Assembly (NCBI RefSeq): GCF_024652905.1
Contig: NZ_CP102428.1
Span: 4,696,001 to 4,760,000, forward strand
Direction of reading: 5' to 3'
DNA length: 64,000 bases
From: Pseudomonas oryzihabitans
GTDB lineage: Bacteria > Pseudomonadota > Gammaproteobacteria > Pseudomonadales > Pseudomonadaceae
The stretch's first letter is position 1. Every line of letters starts with the position of its first letter. Below, one piece after another: positions 37,644 through 47,268 of this stretch. The notes under the pieces were generated by a model, which worked only from the letters and a program-made list of their open reading frames with translations, did no database searches and had not been told where the DNA came from. Both the position numbers and the translations under genes were made by a program.

Positions 37644-37820
37644 TCCCGTCCCCTCGGGCACCGGCCCTGATGCCGGTGCCTGTCCTTGCTTCCTCAGCTG
37701 CTCGCCAAAGCGGGCGCTGCTGACGGATTCACGCGGTAACCGGCCCCAGCGGCTATCCCTGGTCAGGCGGTCTTTCGTTATACTTGTCGGTCAGCCGCCG
37801 TTTCTGCCCTGGATGTCCGC

Positions 37821-39200
37821 ATGTTCGAGAATCTCACAGACCGCCTGTCCCAAAGCCTGCGCCACATTACCGGCAAGGCCAAGCTCACCGAAGACAACAT
37901 CAAGGACACCCTGCGCGAGGTGCGCATGGCGCTGCTCGAGGCGGACGTCGCCCTGCCGGTGGTCAAGGAATTCGTCAACCGGGTCAAGGAGCGGGCGGTC
38001 GGCACCGAGGTGTCCAAGAGCCTGACCCCGGGCCAGGCCTTCGTGAAGATCGTGCGCGCCGAACTCGAAGCCATCATGGGCGCGGCCAACGAAGACCTGG
38101 CGCTCAACGTGGCGCCGCCGGCGGTCATCCTCATGGCCGGTCTGCAGGGCGCGGGCAAGACCACCACCGCGGGCAAGCTGGCGCGCTTCCTCAAGGAGCG
38201 CAAGAAGAAGACCGTCATGGTCGTCTCCGCCGACGTCTATCGTCCGGCCGCCATCAAGCAGCTGGAAACACTGGCCGGGGAGGTGGGGGTCACCTTCTTT
38301 CCCTCCGACATCAGCCAGAAGCCGGTGGAGATCGCCCAGGCCGCCATTCGCGAAGCCAAGCTCAAATTCATCGATGTGGTGATCGTCGACACCGCCGGTC
38401 GTCTGCACATCGACAGCGAGATGATGGCGGAGATCCAGCAGGTCCACGCTGCCACCAAGCCGGCCGAGACCCTGTTTGTGGTCGACGCCATGACCGGTCA
38501 GGACGCCGCCAACACCGCCAAGGCCTTCAACGACGCCCTGCCGCTCACCGGCGTGATCCTGACCAAGGTCGACGGTGACGCCCGTGGCGGTGCCGCCCTG
38601 TCGGTCCGCCACATCACTGGCAAGCCGATCAAGTTCATCGGCATGGGCGAGAAGAGCGAAGCCCTCGATCCCTTCCACCCGGACCGTGTCGCTTCGCGCA
38701 TCCTCGGCATGGGCGACGTCCTCTCGCTGATCGAGCAGGCCGAACAGACCCTGGATCGCGAGAAGGCCGACAAGCTGGCCAAGAAGCTCAAGAAGGGCAA
38801 GGGCTTCGATCTCGAGGACTTCCGCGATCAGCTGCGCCAGATGAAGAACATGGGCGGCCTGGGTTCGCTGATGGACAAGCTGCCGACCATGATGGGTGGC
38901 ATGAACATCCAGCAGATGGGCAACGCCCAGGGCGCGGCGGAAAAGCACTTCAAGCAGATGGAAGCCATCATCGACTCCATGACCCCGGCCGAGCGCCGCG
39001 ATCCGGAACTGATCAGCGGCTCGCGCAAGAAGCGCATCGCCCTGGGCTCCGGTACCCAGGTGCAGGACGTCGGCCGCCTCATCAAGCAGCACAAGCAGAT
39101 GCAGAAGATGATGAAGAAGGTCACCGCCAAGGGCGGCATGGCCAAGATGATGCGCGGCATGGGCAGCATGTTCCCTGGCGGCGGCATGCCCAAGATGTGA
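37821..39200 (+). CDS. ffh: Signal recognition particle protein (54 kDa GTPase)
   Basis: GTPase that, with 4.5S RNA, binds signal sequences on ribosomes and delivers them to FtsY and the SecYEG translocon; 459 residues. The N domain precedes G1 GLQGAGKTTTAGKLA near residue 107, then DTAGRLHID, TKVDGDARGGAAL and the FIGMGEKSEALDPFHP region. The C-terminal M domain is Met-rich (MKNMGGLGSLMDKLPTMMGG and GMAKMMRGMGSMF). A TATACT -10 box (37779-37784) lies about 37 bases before ATG 37821; its -35 is weak. Confidence 0.98.
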   Translation: MFENLTDRLSQSLRHITGKAKLTEDNIKDTLREVRMALLEADVALPVVKEFVNRVKERAVGTEVSKSLTPGQAFVKIVRAELEAIMGAANEDLALNVAPPAVILMAGLQGAGKTTTAGKLARFLKERKKKTVMVVSADVYRPAAIKQLETLAGEVGVTFFPSDISQKPVEIAQAAIREAKLKFIDVVIVDTAGRLHIDSEMMAEIQQVHAATKPAETLFVVDAMTGQDAANTAKAFNDALPLTGVILTKVDGDARGGAALSVRHITGKPIKFIGMGEKSEALDPFHPDRVASRILGMGDVLSLIEQAEQTLDREKADKLAKKLKKGKGFDLEDFRDQLRQMKNMGGLGSLMDKLPTMMGGMNIQQMGNAQGAAEKHFKQMEAIIDSMTPAERRDPELISGSRKKRIALGSGTQVQDVGRLIKQHKQMQKMMKKVTAKGGMAKMMRGMGSMFPGGGMPKM

Positions 39201-39351
39201 TTTCCCGGTGCCGCCCGTCGCCAGATGGCCGGCATTGGAAAGGGCTCTGCGTGGGGCGTTGGCACCAGTGCTGATGCACCTTCGCGAGCGATGAGGCTCC
39301 GCTGCTGGAGTCTCCAGGCTGCCGCAATGCCGAGGGTACCGTTTAAAGCCA

Positions 39352-39380
39352 TTGGCAAACCGGGTGACAGCCCTTAGAAT
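39352..39380 (+). promoter_or_regulatory. Sigma-70 promoter of the rpsP operon
   Basis: TTGGCA (39352-39357) and TAGAAT (39375-39380) are separated by exactly 17 bases, a strong match. Initiation near 39387 would give a leader of about 64 bases that contains the palindrome GGGCCATGTGGCCC. The stretch between ffh and this promoter holds no gene that I can see. Confidence 0.8.
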
Positions 39381-39450
39381 ATGCGGCCTTTCGGGCCATG
39401 TGGCCCAGTGTGCCCACAGCTACAAGCACCGACTACAGGAACGAAGTTCA

Positions 39451-39699
39451 ATGGTAACCATCCGTCTAGCCCGTGGCGGCTCCAAGAAGCGCCCCTTCTA
39501 CCACCTGACCGTGACCAACAGCCGCAATGCGCGTGATGGTCGTTTCGTCGAGCGCATCGGTTTCTTCAACCCGGTGGCCAGCGGCGCCGAAATCCGTCTG
39601 TCGGTGGACCAAGAGCGTGCCAGCTACTGGCTGTCGCAGGGCGCCCAGCCGTCCGAGCGCGTCGCTCAGTTGCTGAAGAGCGCTCAGGCTACCGCCTGA
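39451..39699 (+). CDS. rpsP: 30S ribosomal protein S16
   Basis: Small-subunit protein bS16, needed for 30S assembly; 82 residues, normal length. [20 protein letters not shown] is the family N-terminus. I start at ATG 39451; the longer frame upstream crosses the promoter. First gene of the conserved operon rpsP-rimM-trmD-rplS, which couples ribosomal proteins with 30S maturation and tRNA methylation. The next gene starts five bases after its stop. Confidence 0.98.
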   Translation: MVTIRLARGGSKKRPFYHLTVTNSRNARDGRFVERIGFFNPVASGAEIRLSVDQERASYWLSQGAQPSERVAQLLKSAQATA

Positions 39700-39704
39700 A
39701 GACC

Positions 39705-40241
39705 ATGAGTACGCCGACCTCCGCCCCCGACCTGGTGGTCCTGGGCAAGATAGTTTCGGTCTTTGGCGTACGTGGTGAGCTCAAGATCTACTCCTTTACC
39801 GATCCGCTCGACAATCTGCTGGACTATCGGACCTGGACGCTGCGGCGCGAAGGCGAGACCCGGCAGGTCAAGGTGCTCGGCGGTCGGTTGCACGGCAAGG
39901 TCCTGACGGTACGGCTGCAGGGCCTGGACGATCGCGAAGAAGCCCGGCTGATGGCCGGTTTCGAGATCTGCGTGCCGCGCAGTGAATTGCCCCAGTTGGG
40001 CGCCGGTGACTACTACTGGCATCAGCTGGAAGGTCTCAAGGTGATCAATCGCGAAGGCCAGTGGCTGGGTGTGGTGGATCATCTGCTGGAGACCGGGGCC
40101 AACGACGTCATGGTGGTCAAGCCCAGTGCTGGCAGCCTCGACGATCGTGAGCGTCTGTTGCCCTATCTGCCCGACCAGTACGTGCTGGCGGTGGATCTGG
40201 CCAAGGGTGAGATGCAGGTCGACTGGGACGCGGATTTCTGA
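39705..40241 (+). CDS. rimM: 16S rRNA processing protein
   Basis: Assembly factor that binds ribosomal protein S19 in the 30S head during maturation; 178 residues. The RimM N-terminal domain contains VLGKIVSVFGVRGELKIYSF, and the C-terminal PRC-barrel domain contains YYWHQLEGLKVINREGQWLG, NDVMVVKP and LLPYLPDQYVLAVDLA. It is the second gene of the rpsP operon, five bases behind rpsP and three bases before trmD. Confidence 0.97.
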   Translation: MSTPTSAPDLVVLGKIVSVFGVRGELKIYSFTDPLDNLLDYRTWTLRREGETRQVKVLGGRLHGKVLTVRLQGLDDREEARLMAGFEICVPRSELPQLGAGDYYWHQLEGLKVINREGQWLGVVDHLLETGANDVMVVKPSAGSLDDRERLLPYLPDQYVLAVDLAKGEMQVDWDADF

Positions 40242-40244
40242 TCC

Positions 40245-40982
40245 ATGCGTATCGATGTCATTAGCCTCTTTCCCGAGATGTTCGAGGCCGTCAGCGCCTA
40301 TGGCGTGAGCGGCCGCGCGATGAAGCAGGGGCTCCTGGAGCTGACCTGCTACAACCCGCGCAGCTATACCGAGGATCGCCACCAGACCGTGGACGACCGG
40401 CCCTTTGGCGGCGGTCCCGGCATGGTGATGAAGATCCAGCCGCTGGAGCGTGCCTTGGCCGATGCCAAGGGTGATTCGGCGGCGAAGGTGATCTACCTGT
40501 CGCCCCAGGGTCGCACGCTCGACCAGGCGGCGGTACGGGAACTGGCGCAGGAGGAGCATCTGATCCTCATCGCCGGGCGTTACGAAGGCATCGACGAGCG
40601 TTTCATCGAGACGCACGTGGATGAAGAATGGTCGATTGGCGACTATGTGCTGTCCGGCGGTGAATTGCCGGCCATGGTGCTGATCGATGGGGTTACGCGA
40701 CTGCTGCCCGGAGCCTTGGGGCATGTGGATTCCGCCGAGCAGGACTCGTTTACCGACGGCCTGCTCGATTGCCCGCACTACACCCGACCCGAGGTGTACG
40801 AGGGCCGTCGCGTACCCGACGTGTTGCTCAGTGGTAATCACGAGCATATCCGGCGCTGGCGCCTGCAGCAGTCCCTGGGACGCACTGCGGAGCGACGCGC
40901 CGATCTTCTGGATAGCCGCTCGCTTTCTGGGGAAGAGCAGAACCTGTTGGCGGAATACCTTCGTCAGCGGAACGATAGTTAG
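40245..40982 (+). CDS. trmD: tRNA (guanine-N1-)-methyltransferase
   Basis: SPOUT methyltransferase that makes m1G37 in tRNAs reading CNN codons, preventing frameshifts; 245 residues, homodimeric. [20 protein letters not shown] is the typical start. The trefoil-knot S-adenosylmethionine site includes [27 protein letters not shown] and [16 protein letters not shown]. The catalytic Asp region follows in [18 protein letters not shown]. It lies three bases after rimM. Confidence 0.98.
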   Translation: MRIDVISLFPEMFEAVSAYGVSGRAMKQGLLELTCYNPRSYTEDRHQTVDDRPFGGGPGMVMKIQPLERALADAKGDSAAKVIYLSPQGRTLDQAAVRELAQEEHLILIAGRYEGIDERFIETHVDEEWSIGDYVLSGGELPAMVLIDGVTRLLPGALGHVDSAEQDSFTDGLLDCPHYTRPEVYEGRRVPDVLLSGNHEHIRRWRLQQSLGRTAERRADLLDSRSLSGEEQNLLAEYLRQRNDS

Positions 40983-41024
40983 GTATCGATGGCGGGCCGC
41001 GGCCTGTCTTAGGAGCAGAGTGAC

Positions 41025-41375
41025 ATGACCAACAAAATCATTGCCCAGATCGAAGCTGAGCAGATGAACAAAGAAATCCCGGCGTTCGCCCCCGGCGACA
41101 CCGTGATTGTCCAGGTTAAGGTGAAGGAAGGCGACCGTCAGCGTCTGCAGGCCTTCGAAGGCGTGGTGATCGGCAAGCGTAACCGCGGCCTGAACAGCGC
41201 CTTCACCGTACGCAAGATCTCCAACGGCGTTGGCGTCGAGCGTACCTTCCAGACCTACAGCCCGCTGGTCGACAGCCTGAGCGTCAAGCGTCGCGGTGAC
41301 GTGCGTAAGGCCAAGCTGTACTACCTGCGCGAGCTGTCCGGCAAGGCTGCCCGCATCAAGGAAAAGCTTTCCTGA
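41025..41375 (+). CDS. rplS: 50S ribosomal protein L19
   Basis: Large-subunit protein bL19, located at the 30S-50S interface; 116 residues. [39 protein letters not shown] and [15 protein letters not shown] are family segments. TAGGAG precedes ATG 41025. It is the last gene of the operon and is followed by a strong terminator. Confidence 0.98.
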   Translation: MTNKIIAQIEAEQMNKEIPAFAPGDTVIVQVKVKEGDRQRLQAFEGVVIGKRNRGLNSAFTVRKISNGVGVERTFQTYSPLVDSLSVKRRGDVRKAKLYYLRELSGKAARIKEKLS

Positions 41376-41390
41376 TCGCGGCGTGACCAG

Positions 41391-41416
41391 AAAAAAGCAG
41401 CTTCGGCTGCTTTTTT
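41391..41416. terminator. Intrinsic terminator of the rpsP operon
   Basis: AAAAAAGCAGC-TTCG-GCTGCTTTTTT is a perfect 11-bp stem with a stable TTCG loop and T6 tail, 15 bases behind rplS. Confidence 0.96.
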
Positions 41417-41440
41417 CGTTTCTGAGGTTCGAGGTAAGAC

Positions 41441-41854
41441 ATGACGACCCGCGAAGCGGAAATCCAGCGGCGCACGGCGCTGTCGGAAACCCGGGTGGCC
41501 AAGGCAGTGTTCCCGCCCACCACCAATCATCACGACACCCTGTTCGGCGGCACTGCCCTGGCCTGGATGGACGAGGTATCCTTCATCACCGCGACGCGCT
41601 TCTGTCGCAAGCCGCTGGTCACGGTCTCCACCGACCGGATCGATTTCAACCACCCCATTCCCGCCGGCTCCATCGTCGAGCTGATCGGCCGGGTGGTGAA
41701 GGTTGGCAACACCAGCATCAAGGTGCAGGTGGAGGTGTTCGTCGAAGGCATGCTGGCGGAAGGGCGCGAGCGCGCCATCAACGGCGCCTTCAGCTTTGTC
41801 GCGGTCGATGACGAGGGTAAGCCGACGCCGCTGCTGCCAGGCTTCGCCGCGTGA
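41441..41854 (+). CDS. Acyl-CoA thioesterase (YciA-like hotdog protein)
   Basis: Single hotdog-domain thioesterase of 137 residues that would hydrolyse acyl-CoAs in the cytoplasm. The YciA/BACH-type signature is NHHDTLFGGTALAWMDEV, with the likely catalytic Asp in MDE and the Asn-His pair upstream, followed by VTVSTDRIDFNHPIPAG and IKVQVEVFVEG. It begins 25 bases after the rplS terminator and its TGA overlaps the xerD GTG, so the two are probably expressed together. Acyl-chain preference cannot be judged. Confidence 0.92.
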   Translation: MTTREAEIQRRTALSETRVAKAVFPPTTNHHDTLFGGTALAWMDEVSFITATRFCRKPLVTVSTDRIDFNHPIPAGSIVELIGRVVKVGNTSIKVQVEVFVEGMLAEGRERAINGAFSFVAVDDEGKPTPLLPGFAA

Positions 41855-42741
41855 GCGCCGAACGGCTGATCGAGGAATTCCTCGACGCCCTGTGGCTGGA
41901 AAAGGGACTGTCGCCCCATACCCGCAGCGCCTATCGCACCGATCTGCTGGCCTTCGCCCGCTGGCTGGAGGGCAGGGGACTGACCCTGGAGAACCTGGGT
42001 CGCGACGCCGTGCTCGATCACCTCGGCTGGCGCCTGAGCGAGGGCTACCAGGCGCGCTCCACGGCGCGTTTTCTCTCCGGTCTGCGCAGCTTCTACAAGT
42101 ATGCCGTGCGCGAGGGGCGGGTCGCCGAGGACCCGACGCTGCTGGTGAGCATGCCGCAACTGGGCGCGCCGCTGCCCAAGAGCCTGTCAGAGGCGGACGT
42201 GGAAGCCCTGCTGGCCGCACCAGATACCGAAGACACCCTGGGCCTGCGCGATCGCACCATGCTCGAGGTGCTCTATGCCACCGGGTTGCGGGTGACCGAG
42301 CTGATCAGCCTGACCCTGGACGAGATCAACCTGCGCGAGGGCTCGTTGCGGGTCTTCGGCAAAGGCAGCAAGGAGCGGCTGATCCCCTTGGGCGAAGAGG
42401 CCATCGCCTGGCTGGAAGACTATTTGAAGACCGCGCGCCCGCTGCTGCTGGGCGGCCAGCCCGGCGATATCCTCTTTCCCAGCCAGCGGGGCACGCCCAT
42501 GACCCGGCAGACCTTCTGGCACCGCATCAAGCTGCATGCCCAGGTGGCGGGCATCCGCACTTCGCTGTCACCGCATACCCTGAGGCACGCCTTCGCCACC
42601 CATTTGCTCAACCACGGCGCGGATCTGCGCACGGTGCAGATGCTGCTCGGCCATACCAGTCTGTCCACCACCCAGATCTACACCCACGTCGCCCGCGTGC
42701 GGCTGCAGCAACTGCACGCCCAGCACCATCCGCGCGGCTAG
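41851..42741 (+). CDS. xerD: Site-specific tyrosine recombinase
   Basis: With XerC resolves chromosome dimers at dif under FtsK control; 296 residues. The N-terminal SAM-like domain starts [19 protein letters not shown]. The catalytic residues are Arg in [10 protein letters not shown] (about 147), Lys in GKGSKERLI, His-Arg in [14 protein letters not shown], His in [11 protein letters not shown] and the nucleophile Tyr in IYTHV. The start is GTG 41851, overlapping the thioesterase stop. Assignment as XerD instead of XerC follows from the neighbours, dsbC and hom, as in P. aeruginosa. The residues show a functional enzyme, not an integrase relic. Confidence 0.95.
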   Translation: MSAERLIEEFLDALWLEKGLSPHTRSAYRTDLLAFARWLEGRGLTLENLGRDAVLDHLGWRLSEGYQARSTARFLSGLRSFYKYAVREGRVAEDPTLLVSMPQLGAPLPKSLSEADVEALLAAPDTEDTLGLRDRTMLEVLYATGLRVTELISLTLDEINLREGSLRVFGKGSKERLIPLGEEAIAWLEDYLKTARPLLLGGQPGDILFPSQRGTPMTRQTFWHRIKLHAQVAGIRTSLSPHTLRHAFATHLLNHGADLRTVQMLLGHTSLSTTQIYTHVARVRLQQLHAQHHPRG

Positions 42742-42803
42742 GGCCCACCGCCGTAGCCGGCAGGTCTGTGGTAGGCTTGCCGGCGTCTCAACAGGAGTCA
42801 AAC

Positions 42804-43529
42804 ATGCGTATTTCCCAACTGTTGCTCGCCGCTTGCCTGGGGCTCGGCGTGCAACTGGCTCAGGCCGAACCTGAGCAGGCCATTCGTCAGAGCCTGACCG
42901 CGCTGCAGCCCAATCTCGCCATCGAGTCCATCGCCAAGAGTCCGCTGGAAGGTCTCTACCAGGTCCAGCTCAAGGGCGGCCGGGTGCTCTATGCCAGCGG
43001 CGACGGCCAGTTCGTCATGCAGGGCTATCTGTACCAGGTCAAGGACGGCAAGGCCTCCAACCTGACCGAGAAGGCCGAGAACGTTGCCGTGGCGCGGCAG
43101 ATCAACGGCCTCGACCGCAACCAGATGATCATCTATCCCGCCCAGGGCGAGACCAAGGCGCACATCACCGTCTTCACCGACACCACCTGCCCCTATTGCC
43201 AGAAGCTGCACGCCGAGGTGCCCGAGCTGAACAAGCGTGGCATCGAGGTGCGCTACCTGGCCTTCCCGCGCCAGGGCATGGGCTCGCCGGGCTCCAAGCA
43301 GCTGGAGGCGGTGTGGTGCGCCAAGGACAAGCCGGCGGCGCTGAACCAGATGTTCACCGGCCGTGAGGTCAAGTCCGAGAGCTGCCAGAATCCGGTCGCC
43401 CAGCAATTCGCGCTGGGGCAGAACATGGGTATCCAGGGCACGCCGGCGATCATTCTCGCCGATGGCCAGATGATCCCGGGCTACCAGCCGGCCGACCAGC
43501 TGGCGGAAGCGGCAATCGGCGCCCGCTAG
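42804..43529 (+). CDS. dsbC: Thiol:disulfide interchange protein (disulfide isomerase)
   Basis: Periplasmic disulfide isomerase that repairs wrong disulfides, kept reduced by DsbD; 241 residues. The signal peptide is [21 protein letters not shown]. The N-terminal dimerisation domain includes [20 protein letters not shown]. The thioredoxin-like domain has [20 protein letters not shown] with a CPYC active site and [11 protein letters not shown] with the cis-Pro. Two further cysteines (WCAK and ESCQN) match the structural disulfide of DsbC. AGGAG precedes ATG 42804. Confidence 0.96.
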   Translation: MRISQLLLAACLGLGVQLAQAEPEQAIRQSLTALQPNLAIESIAKSPLEGLYQVQLKGGRVLYASGDGQFVMQGYLYQVKDGKASNLTEKAENVAVARQINGLDRNQMIIYPAQGETKAHITVFTDTTCPYCQKLHAEVPELNKRGIEVRYLAFPRQGMGSPGSKQLEAVWCAKDKPAALNQMFTGREVKSESCQNPVAQQFALGQNMGIQGTPAIILADGQMIPGYQPADQLAEAAIGAR

Positions 43530-43592
43530 GCGTCTCAATCAGAGCTATGAACGGGGCCGCGGAGCGGTCCCATACGACATGGGGATAAGGGT

Positions 43593-44897
43593 GTGAAGCC
43601 GGTCAAAGTAGGCATCTGTGGTCTGGGTACCGTGGGCAGCGGGACCTTCAACGTACTCAAGCGCAACGCCGAGGAAATCGCCCGGCGCGCCGGACGGGGT
43701 ATCGAGGTGGCGCAGATCGCCCAGCGCCGACCCAATCCCCAGTGCAATACCGGCAGTACGCCGATCACCGCCGAGGTCCTGGCGGTGGCCGACAATCCCG
43801 AGATCGACGTGGTGGTGGAGCTGATCGGCGGCTACACCCTGGCCCGCGAACTGGTGCTGCGCGCCATCGCCAACGGCAAGCACGTGGTCACCGCCAACAA
43901 GGCGCTGATCGCCGTGCATGGCAACGAGATCTTCGCCAAGGCACGTGAGCAGGGCGTGATCGTCGCCTTCGAGGCCTCGGTGGCCGGCGGCATCCCGGTG
44001 ATCAAGGCGCTGCGCGAAGGCCTGGCCGCCAACCGCATCAACTGGGTGGCCGGCATCATCAACGGCACCGGCAACTTCATCCTCTCCGAGATGCGCGAGA
44101 AGGGTCGCACCTTTCCCGATGTCCTGGCCGAAGCCCAGGCGCTGGGCTATGCCGAGGCCGATCCGACCTTTGACGTCGAAGGCATCGATGCTGCCCACAA
44201 GCTGACCATCCTGGCCTCCATCGCCTTCGGCATTCCGCTGCAATTCGACAAGGCCTACACCGAGGGCATCACCCGCCTGACCACCGCCGATGTCGGCTAC
44301 GCCGAGGCGCTGGGCTATCGCATCAAGCACCTGGGCGTGGCGCGCAGCACCGACCAGGGCATCGAGCTGCGGGTGCACCCGACGCTGATCCCGGCCGATC
44401 GCTTGATCGCCAACGTCAACGGCGTGATGAACGCGGTGATGGTCAATGGCGACGCCGTCGGCTCGACGCTGTTCTACGGCGCCGGTGCCGGCCAGGAGCC
44501 GACCGCCTCGGCGGTGGTGGCCGACCTGGTGGACGTGGTTCGCGCCATGACCTCGGATCCCGAGAATCGCGTACCGCACCTGGCCTTCCAGCCCGATGCG
44601 CTGTCCGACCATCCGGTGCTGTCGATCGAGTCCTGCGAGAGCGCCTACTATCTGCGTATCCAGGCCAAGGATCACCCGGGCGTGCTGGCCCAGGTGGCGA
44701 GCATCCTCTCGGCGCGCGGCATCAACATCGAGTCCATCATGCAGAAGGAAGCCGAGGAACATGACGGCCTGGTGCCCATGATCCTGCTGACCCACCGCGT
44801 GACGGAGCGCCACATGGTCGAGGCCATCACCGCGCTGGAAGCCCTCGATGACGTCGTCGGCGATGTCGTCCGCATCCGTGTCGAGCACCTGAACTGA
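43593..44897 (+). CDS. hom: Homoserine dehydrogenase
   Basis: NAD(P)-dependent enzyme that reduces aspartate semialdehyde to homoserine, the branch point to threonine and methionine; 434 residues. The nucleotide motif is VGICGLGTVGSGTF, the catalytic region has VVTANKALIAVHG, VAGGIPVIKALREGL and INGTGNFILSEM, and the C-terminus carries an ACT domain (YYLRIQAKDHPGVLAQVASI) for feedback by threonine. The start is GTG 43593 with GGGGA upstream. thrC follows after 46 bases. A GC-rich hairpin lies between dsbC and hom (near 43551-43570). Confidence 0.97.
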   Translation: MKPVKVGICGLGTVGSGTFNVLKRNAEEIARRAGRGIEVAQIAQRRPNPQCNTGSTPITAEVLAVADNPEIDVVVELIGGYTLARELVLRAIANGKHVVTANKALIAVHGNEIFAKAREQGVIVAFEASVAGGIPVIKALREGLAANRINWVAGIINGTGNFILSEMREKGRTFPDVLAEAQALGYAEADPTFDVEGIDAAHKLTILASIAFGIPLQFDKAYTEGITRLTTADVGYAEALGYRIKHLGVARSTDQGIELRVHPTLIPADRLIANVNGVMNAVMVNGDAVGSTLFYGAGAGQEPTASAVVADLVDVVRAMTSDPENRVPHLAFQPDALSDHPVLSIESCESAYYLRIQAKDHPGVLAQVASILSARGINIESIMQKEAEEHDGLVPMILLTHRVTERHMVEAITALEALDDVVGDVVRIRVEHLN

Positions 44898-44943
44898 GCA
44901 GCCTGGCGGCGCCCGGCGCCGCCGTCTTTCCCGAGGTCGAGTC

Positions 44944-46353
44944 ATGCGTTACATCAGTACCCGCGGCCAGGCGCCCGCGCTGAATTTCGAAGAAGTGCTG
45001 CTGGCGGGTCTCGCCAGCGATGGTGGTCTCTATGTGCCGGAGAACCTGCCGCGCTTTTCCCTGGAAGAGATCGCCTCCTGGGCCGGTCTGCCCTACCACG
45101 AGCTGGCCTTCCGGGTGATGAAGCCCTTCGTCGCCGGCTCCATCGCCGATGCCGAATTCAAGGCCATCCTGGAAGAGACCTACGCCGGTTTCGCCCATAG
45201 CTCGATCGCGCCGCTGCGTCAGCTGGATGCCAACGAGTGGGTGCTGGAGCTGTTCCACGGCCCGACCCTGGCCTTCAAGGACTTCGCCCTGCAACTGCTG
45301 GGACGGCTGCTCGACCATGTGCTGGCCAAGCGCGGCGAACGCGTGGTGATCATGGGCGCCACCTCCGGCGACACCGGCTCGGCGGCCATCGAAGGCTGCA
45401 AGCGCTGCGAGAACGTCGACATCTTCATCCTCCATCCGCACCAGCGGGTGTCGGAAGTGCAGCGCCGGCAGATGACCACGCTGCTGGGCGACAACATCCA
45501 CAACATCGCCATCGAAGGCAACTTCGACGACTGCCAGGAGATGGTCAAGGCCAGCTTCGCCGACCAGGGTTTCCTCAAGGGCACCCCGCTGGTGGCGGTC
45601 AACTCGATCAACTGGGCGCGGATCATGGCCCAGATCGTCTACTACTTCCATGCGGCCCTGCAGCTGGGCGCCCCGGCGCGCTCCATCGCCTTCTCGGTGC
45701 CCACCGGCAACTTCGGCGACATCTTCGCCGGGTACCTGGCGCGCAACATGGGGCTGCCGGTGAGCCAGCTGGTGGTGGCCACCAACCGCAACGATATTCT
45801 GCACCGCTTCATGTCCGGCAATCGCTACGACAAGCAGCAGCTGGAAGCCACCCTGTCGCCGTCCATGGACATCATGGTCTCGTCCAACTTCGAGCGCCTG
45901 CTGTTCGACCTGCACGGTCGCGATGGCCTGGCCCTGGCCGAGCTGATGGCGAACTTCCGCAGCAGCGGCACCCTGACGGTGGCGGACGATCGCTGGACCG
46001 AAGCGCGCAAGCTGTTCGATTCCCTGGCCGTGAACGACGAGGAGACCTGCGCCACCATCGCCGAGGTCTTTGCCGCCACCGGCGAGGTGTTGGATCCGCA
46101 CACCGCCATCGGTGTGCGCGCCGCTCGCGAATGCCGCCGCAGCCTGGCCACACCCATGGTGGTGCTGGGTACCGCCCATCCGGTGAAATTCCCCGAAGCG
46201 GTGGAAAAGGCCGGCATCGGCGCGACCCTCAGCCTGCCGACCCACCTGGCCGATCTGCTGCAGCGCGAAGAGCGCTGCACCGTGCTGCCCAACGACCTGG
46301 CCGCCGTCCAGGCCTTCGTCAGCCGCCACGGCAAGCGTGGTCAGCCGCTGTAA
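44944..46353 (+). CDS. thrC: Threonine synthase
   Basis: PLP enzyme that converts O-phosphohomoserine to threonine, 469 residues, of the long class with N-terminal MRYISTRGQAPALNFEEVLL. The PLP lysine is in FHGPTLAFKDFALQLLG, the phosphate/cofactor segment is GATSGDTGSAAIEGC, and SVPTGNFGDIFAGYLA completes the site. GAGG precedes ATG 44944. It follows hom, completing the pathway from aspartate semialdehyde except for homoserine kinase, which is elsewhere. A tandem palindromic repeat lies behind it. Confidence 0.97.
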   Translation: MRYISTRGQAPALNFEEVLLAGLASDGGLYVPENLPRFSLEEIASWAGLPYHELAFRVMKPFVAGSIADAEFKAILEETYAGFAHSSIAPLRQLDANEWVLELFHGPTLAFKDFALQLLGRLLDHVLAKRGERVVIMGATSGDTGSAAIEGCKRCENVDIFILHPHQRVSEVQRRQMTTLLGDNIHNIAIEGNFDDCQEMVKASFADQGFLKGTPLVAVNSINWARIMAQIVYYFHAALQLGAPARSIAFSVPTGNFGDIFAGYLARNMGLPVSQLVVATNRNDILHRFMSGNRYDKQQLEATLSPSMDIMVSSNFERLLFDLHGRDGLALAELMANFRSSGTLTVADDRWTEARKLFDSLAVNDEETCATIAEVFAATGEVLDPHTAIGVRAARECRRSLATPMVVLGTAHPVKFPEAVEKAGIGATLSLPTHLADLLQREERCTVLPNDLAAVQAFVSRHGKRGQPL

Positions 46354-46376
46354 GGGGGTTCGTCCAACCTGCGACT

Positions 46377-46660
46377 GTAGGTTGGGCTGAGACGGCTCCC
46401 TCGTCGAAGCCCAACACGGCGGACTCCAACCGTCTTTGTTGGGCTTCGCTGCGCTCAACCCAACCTACGCTGACCTGTAGGTTGGGTTGAGACGGCTCCA
46501 TCGTCGAAGCCCAACACGGCGGACTCCAACTGTCTTTGTTGGGCTTCGCTGCGCTCAACCCAACCTACGCTGACCTGTAGGTTGGGTTGAGACGGCTCCA
46601 TCGTCGAAGCCCAACAAGGCGGAGTCCAACCGTCGCTGCTACGCTCAACCCAACCTACGG
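46377..46660. repeat. Three tandem copies of a 100-base palindromic repeat
   Basis: Units begin at 46377, 46477 and 46577, an exact 100-base period. Each starts GTAGGTTGGG, has GAAGCCCAAC and GTTGGGCTTC in the middle and ends CCCAACCTAC, so each folds into a nested hairpin. The third unit lacks part of the right inner arm (84 bases). A separate copy lies at 61274-61369. The array fills most of the gap from thrC to yaeQ. Confidence 0.93.
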
Positions 46661-46728
46661 ATCCACGGTCCCAAGCCCCCCGGCCTTTTCCGGTACAATG
46701 CCCGGCTTTCCCTGCCGGTGACCCGCCC

Positions 46729-47268
46729 ATGGCTCTGCAAGCCACGCCCTACAAAGTCGAACTCAACCTCACCGATCTGGATCGCGGGGTCTACGAGAAT
46801 CTGCGCCTGACCGTGGCGCGGCATCCCTCCGAGACCGAGGAGCGAATGGCGGTGCGGTTGCTGGCCTATGTGCTCTGGTACAACGAGCAGCTCACCTTCG
46901 GCCGCGGCCTGTCCGACGTCGACGAGCCGGCACTGTGGGAGAAGAGTCTCGATGGCCGGGTGCTGCACTGGATCGAAGTCGGCCAGCCCGATGCCGAGCG
47001 CCTGACCTGGTGCAGCCGTCGCACCGAGCGCACCAGCCTGCTGGCCTACGGCAACCTGCGCGTCTGGCAGACCAAGGTGGTGGACGCGGTCAGGACGCTG
47101 AAGAATCTGCACATCGCCGCGGTTCCCGCCGAGCCCCTTGCCGAACTGGCCCGCGATCTGCCGCGCAGCATTTCCTGGCAGGTGATGATCAGCGAAGGCA
47201 CCCTGTTCGTCACCGACGACCGCGGTCAGCACGAATTGCAGCTGGAATGGCTGCTGGGCGAACGTTGA
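46729..47268 (+). CDS. yaeQ: YaeQ family protein
   Basis: A 179-residue protein of the YaeQ family, which has a PD-(D/E)XK nuclease-like fold; its biological role is not clear. Family segments include YKVELNLTDLDRGVYENLRL, ARHPSETEERMAVRLLAY, GRGLSDVDEPALW and WIEVGQPDAERL, holding the conserved Glu, Asp and acidic residues. A TACAAT -10 box (46694-46699) lies 30 bases upstream. Its stop overlaps the recJ start (TGATG), an arrangement that hints at a DNA-related role but does not show it. Confidence 0.95.
   Translation: MALQATPYKVELNLTDLDRGVYENLRLTVARHPSETEERMAVRLLAYVLWYNEQLTFGRGLSDVDEPALWEKSLDGRVLHWIEVGQPDAERLTWCSRRTERTSLLAYGNLRVWQTKVVDAVRTLKNLHIAAVPAEPLAELARDLPRSISWQVMISEGTLFVTDDRGQHELQLEWLLGER

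Noticed and set aside
41851..42741. Integrase of a mobile element
   Set aside because: Length, sequence and position between a thioesterase and dsbC fit the housekeeping recombinase XerD; no element borders or cargo genes are seen.
46377..46660. CRISPR-like array
   Set aside because: Units are 100 bases, contiguous and palindromic with no variable spacers, and no cas genes are present.
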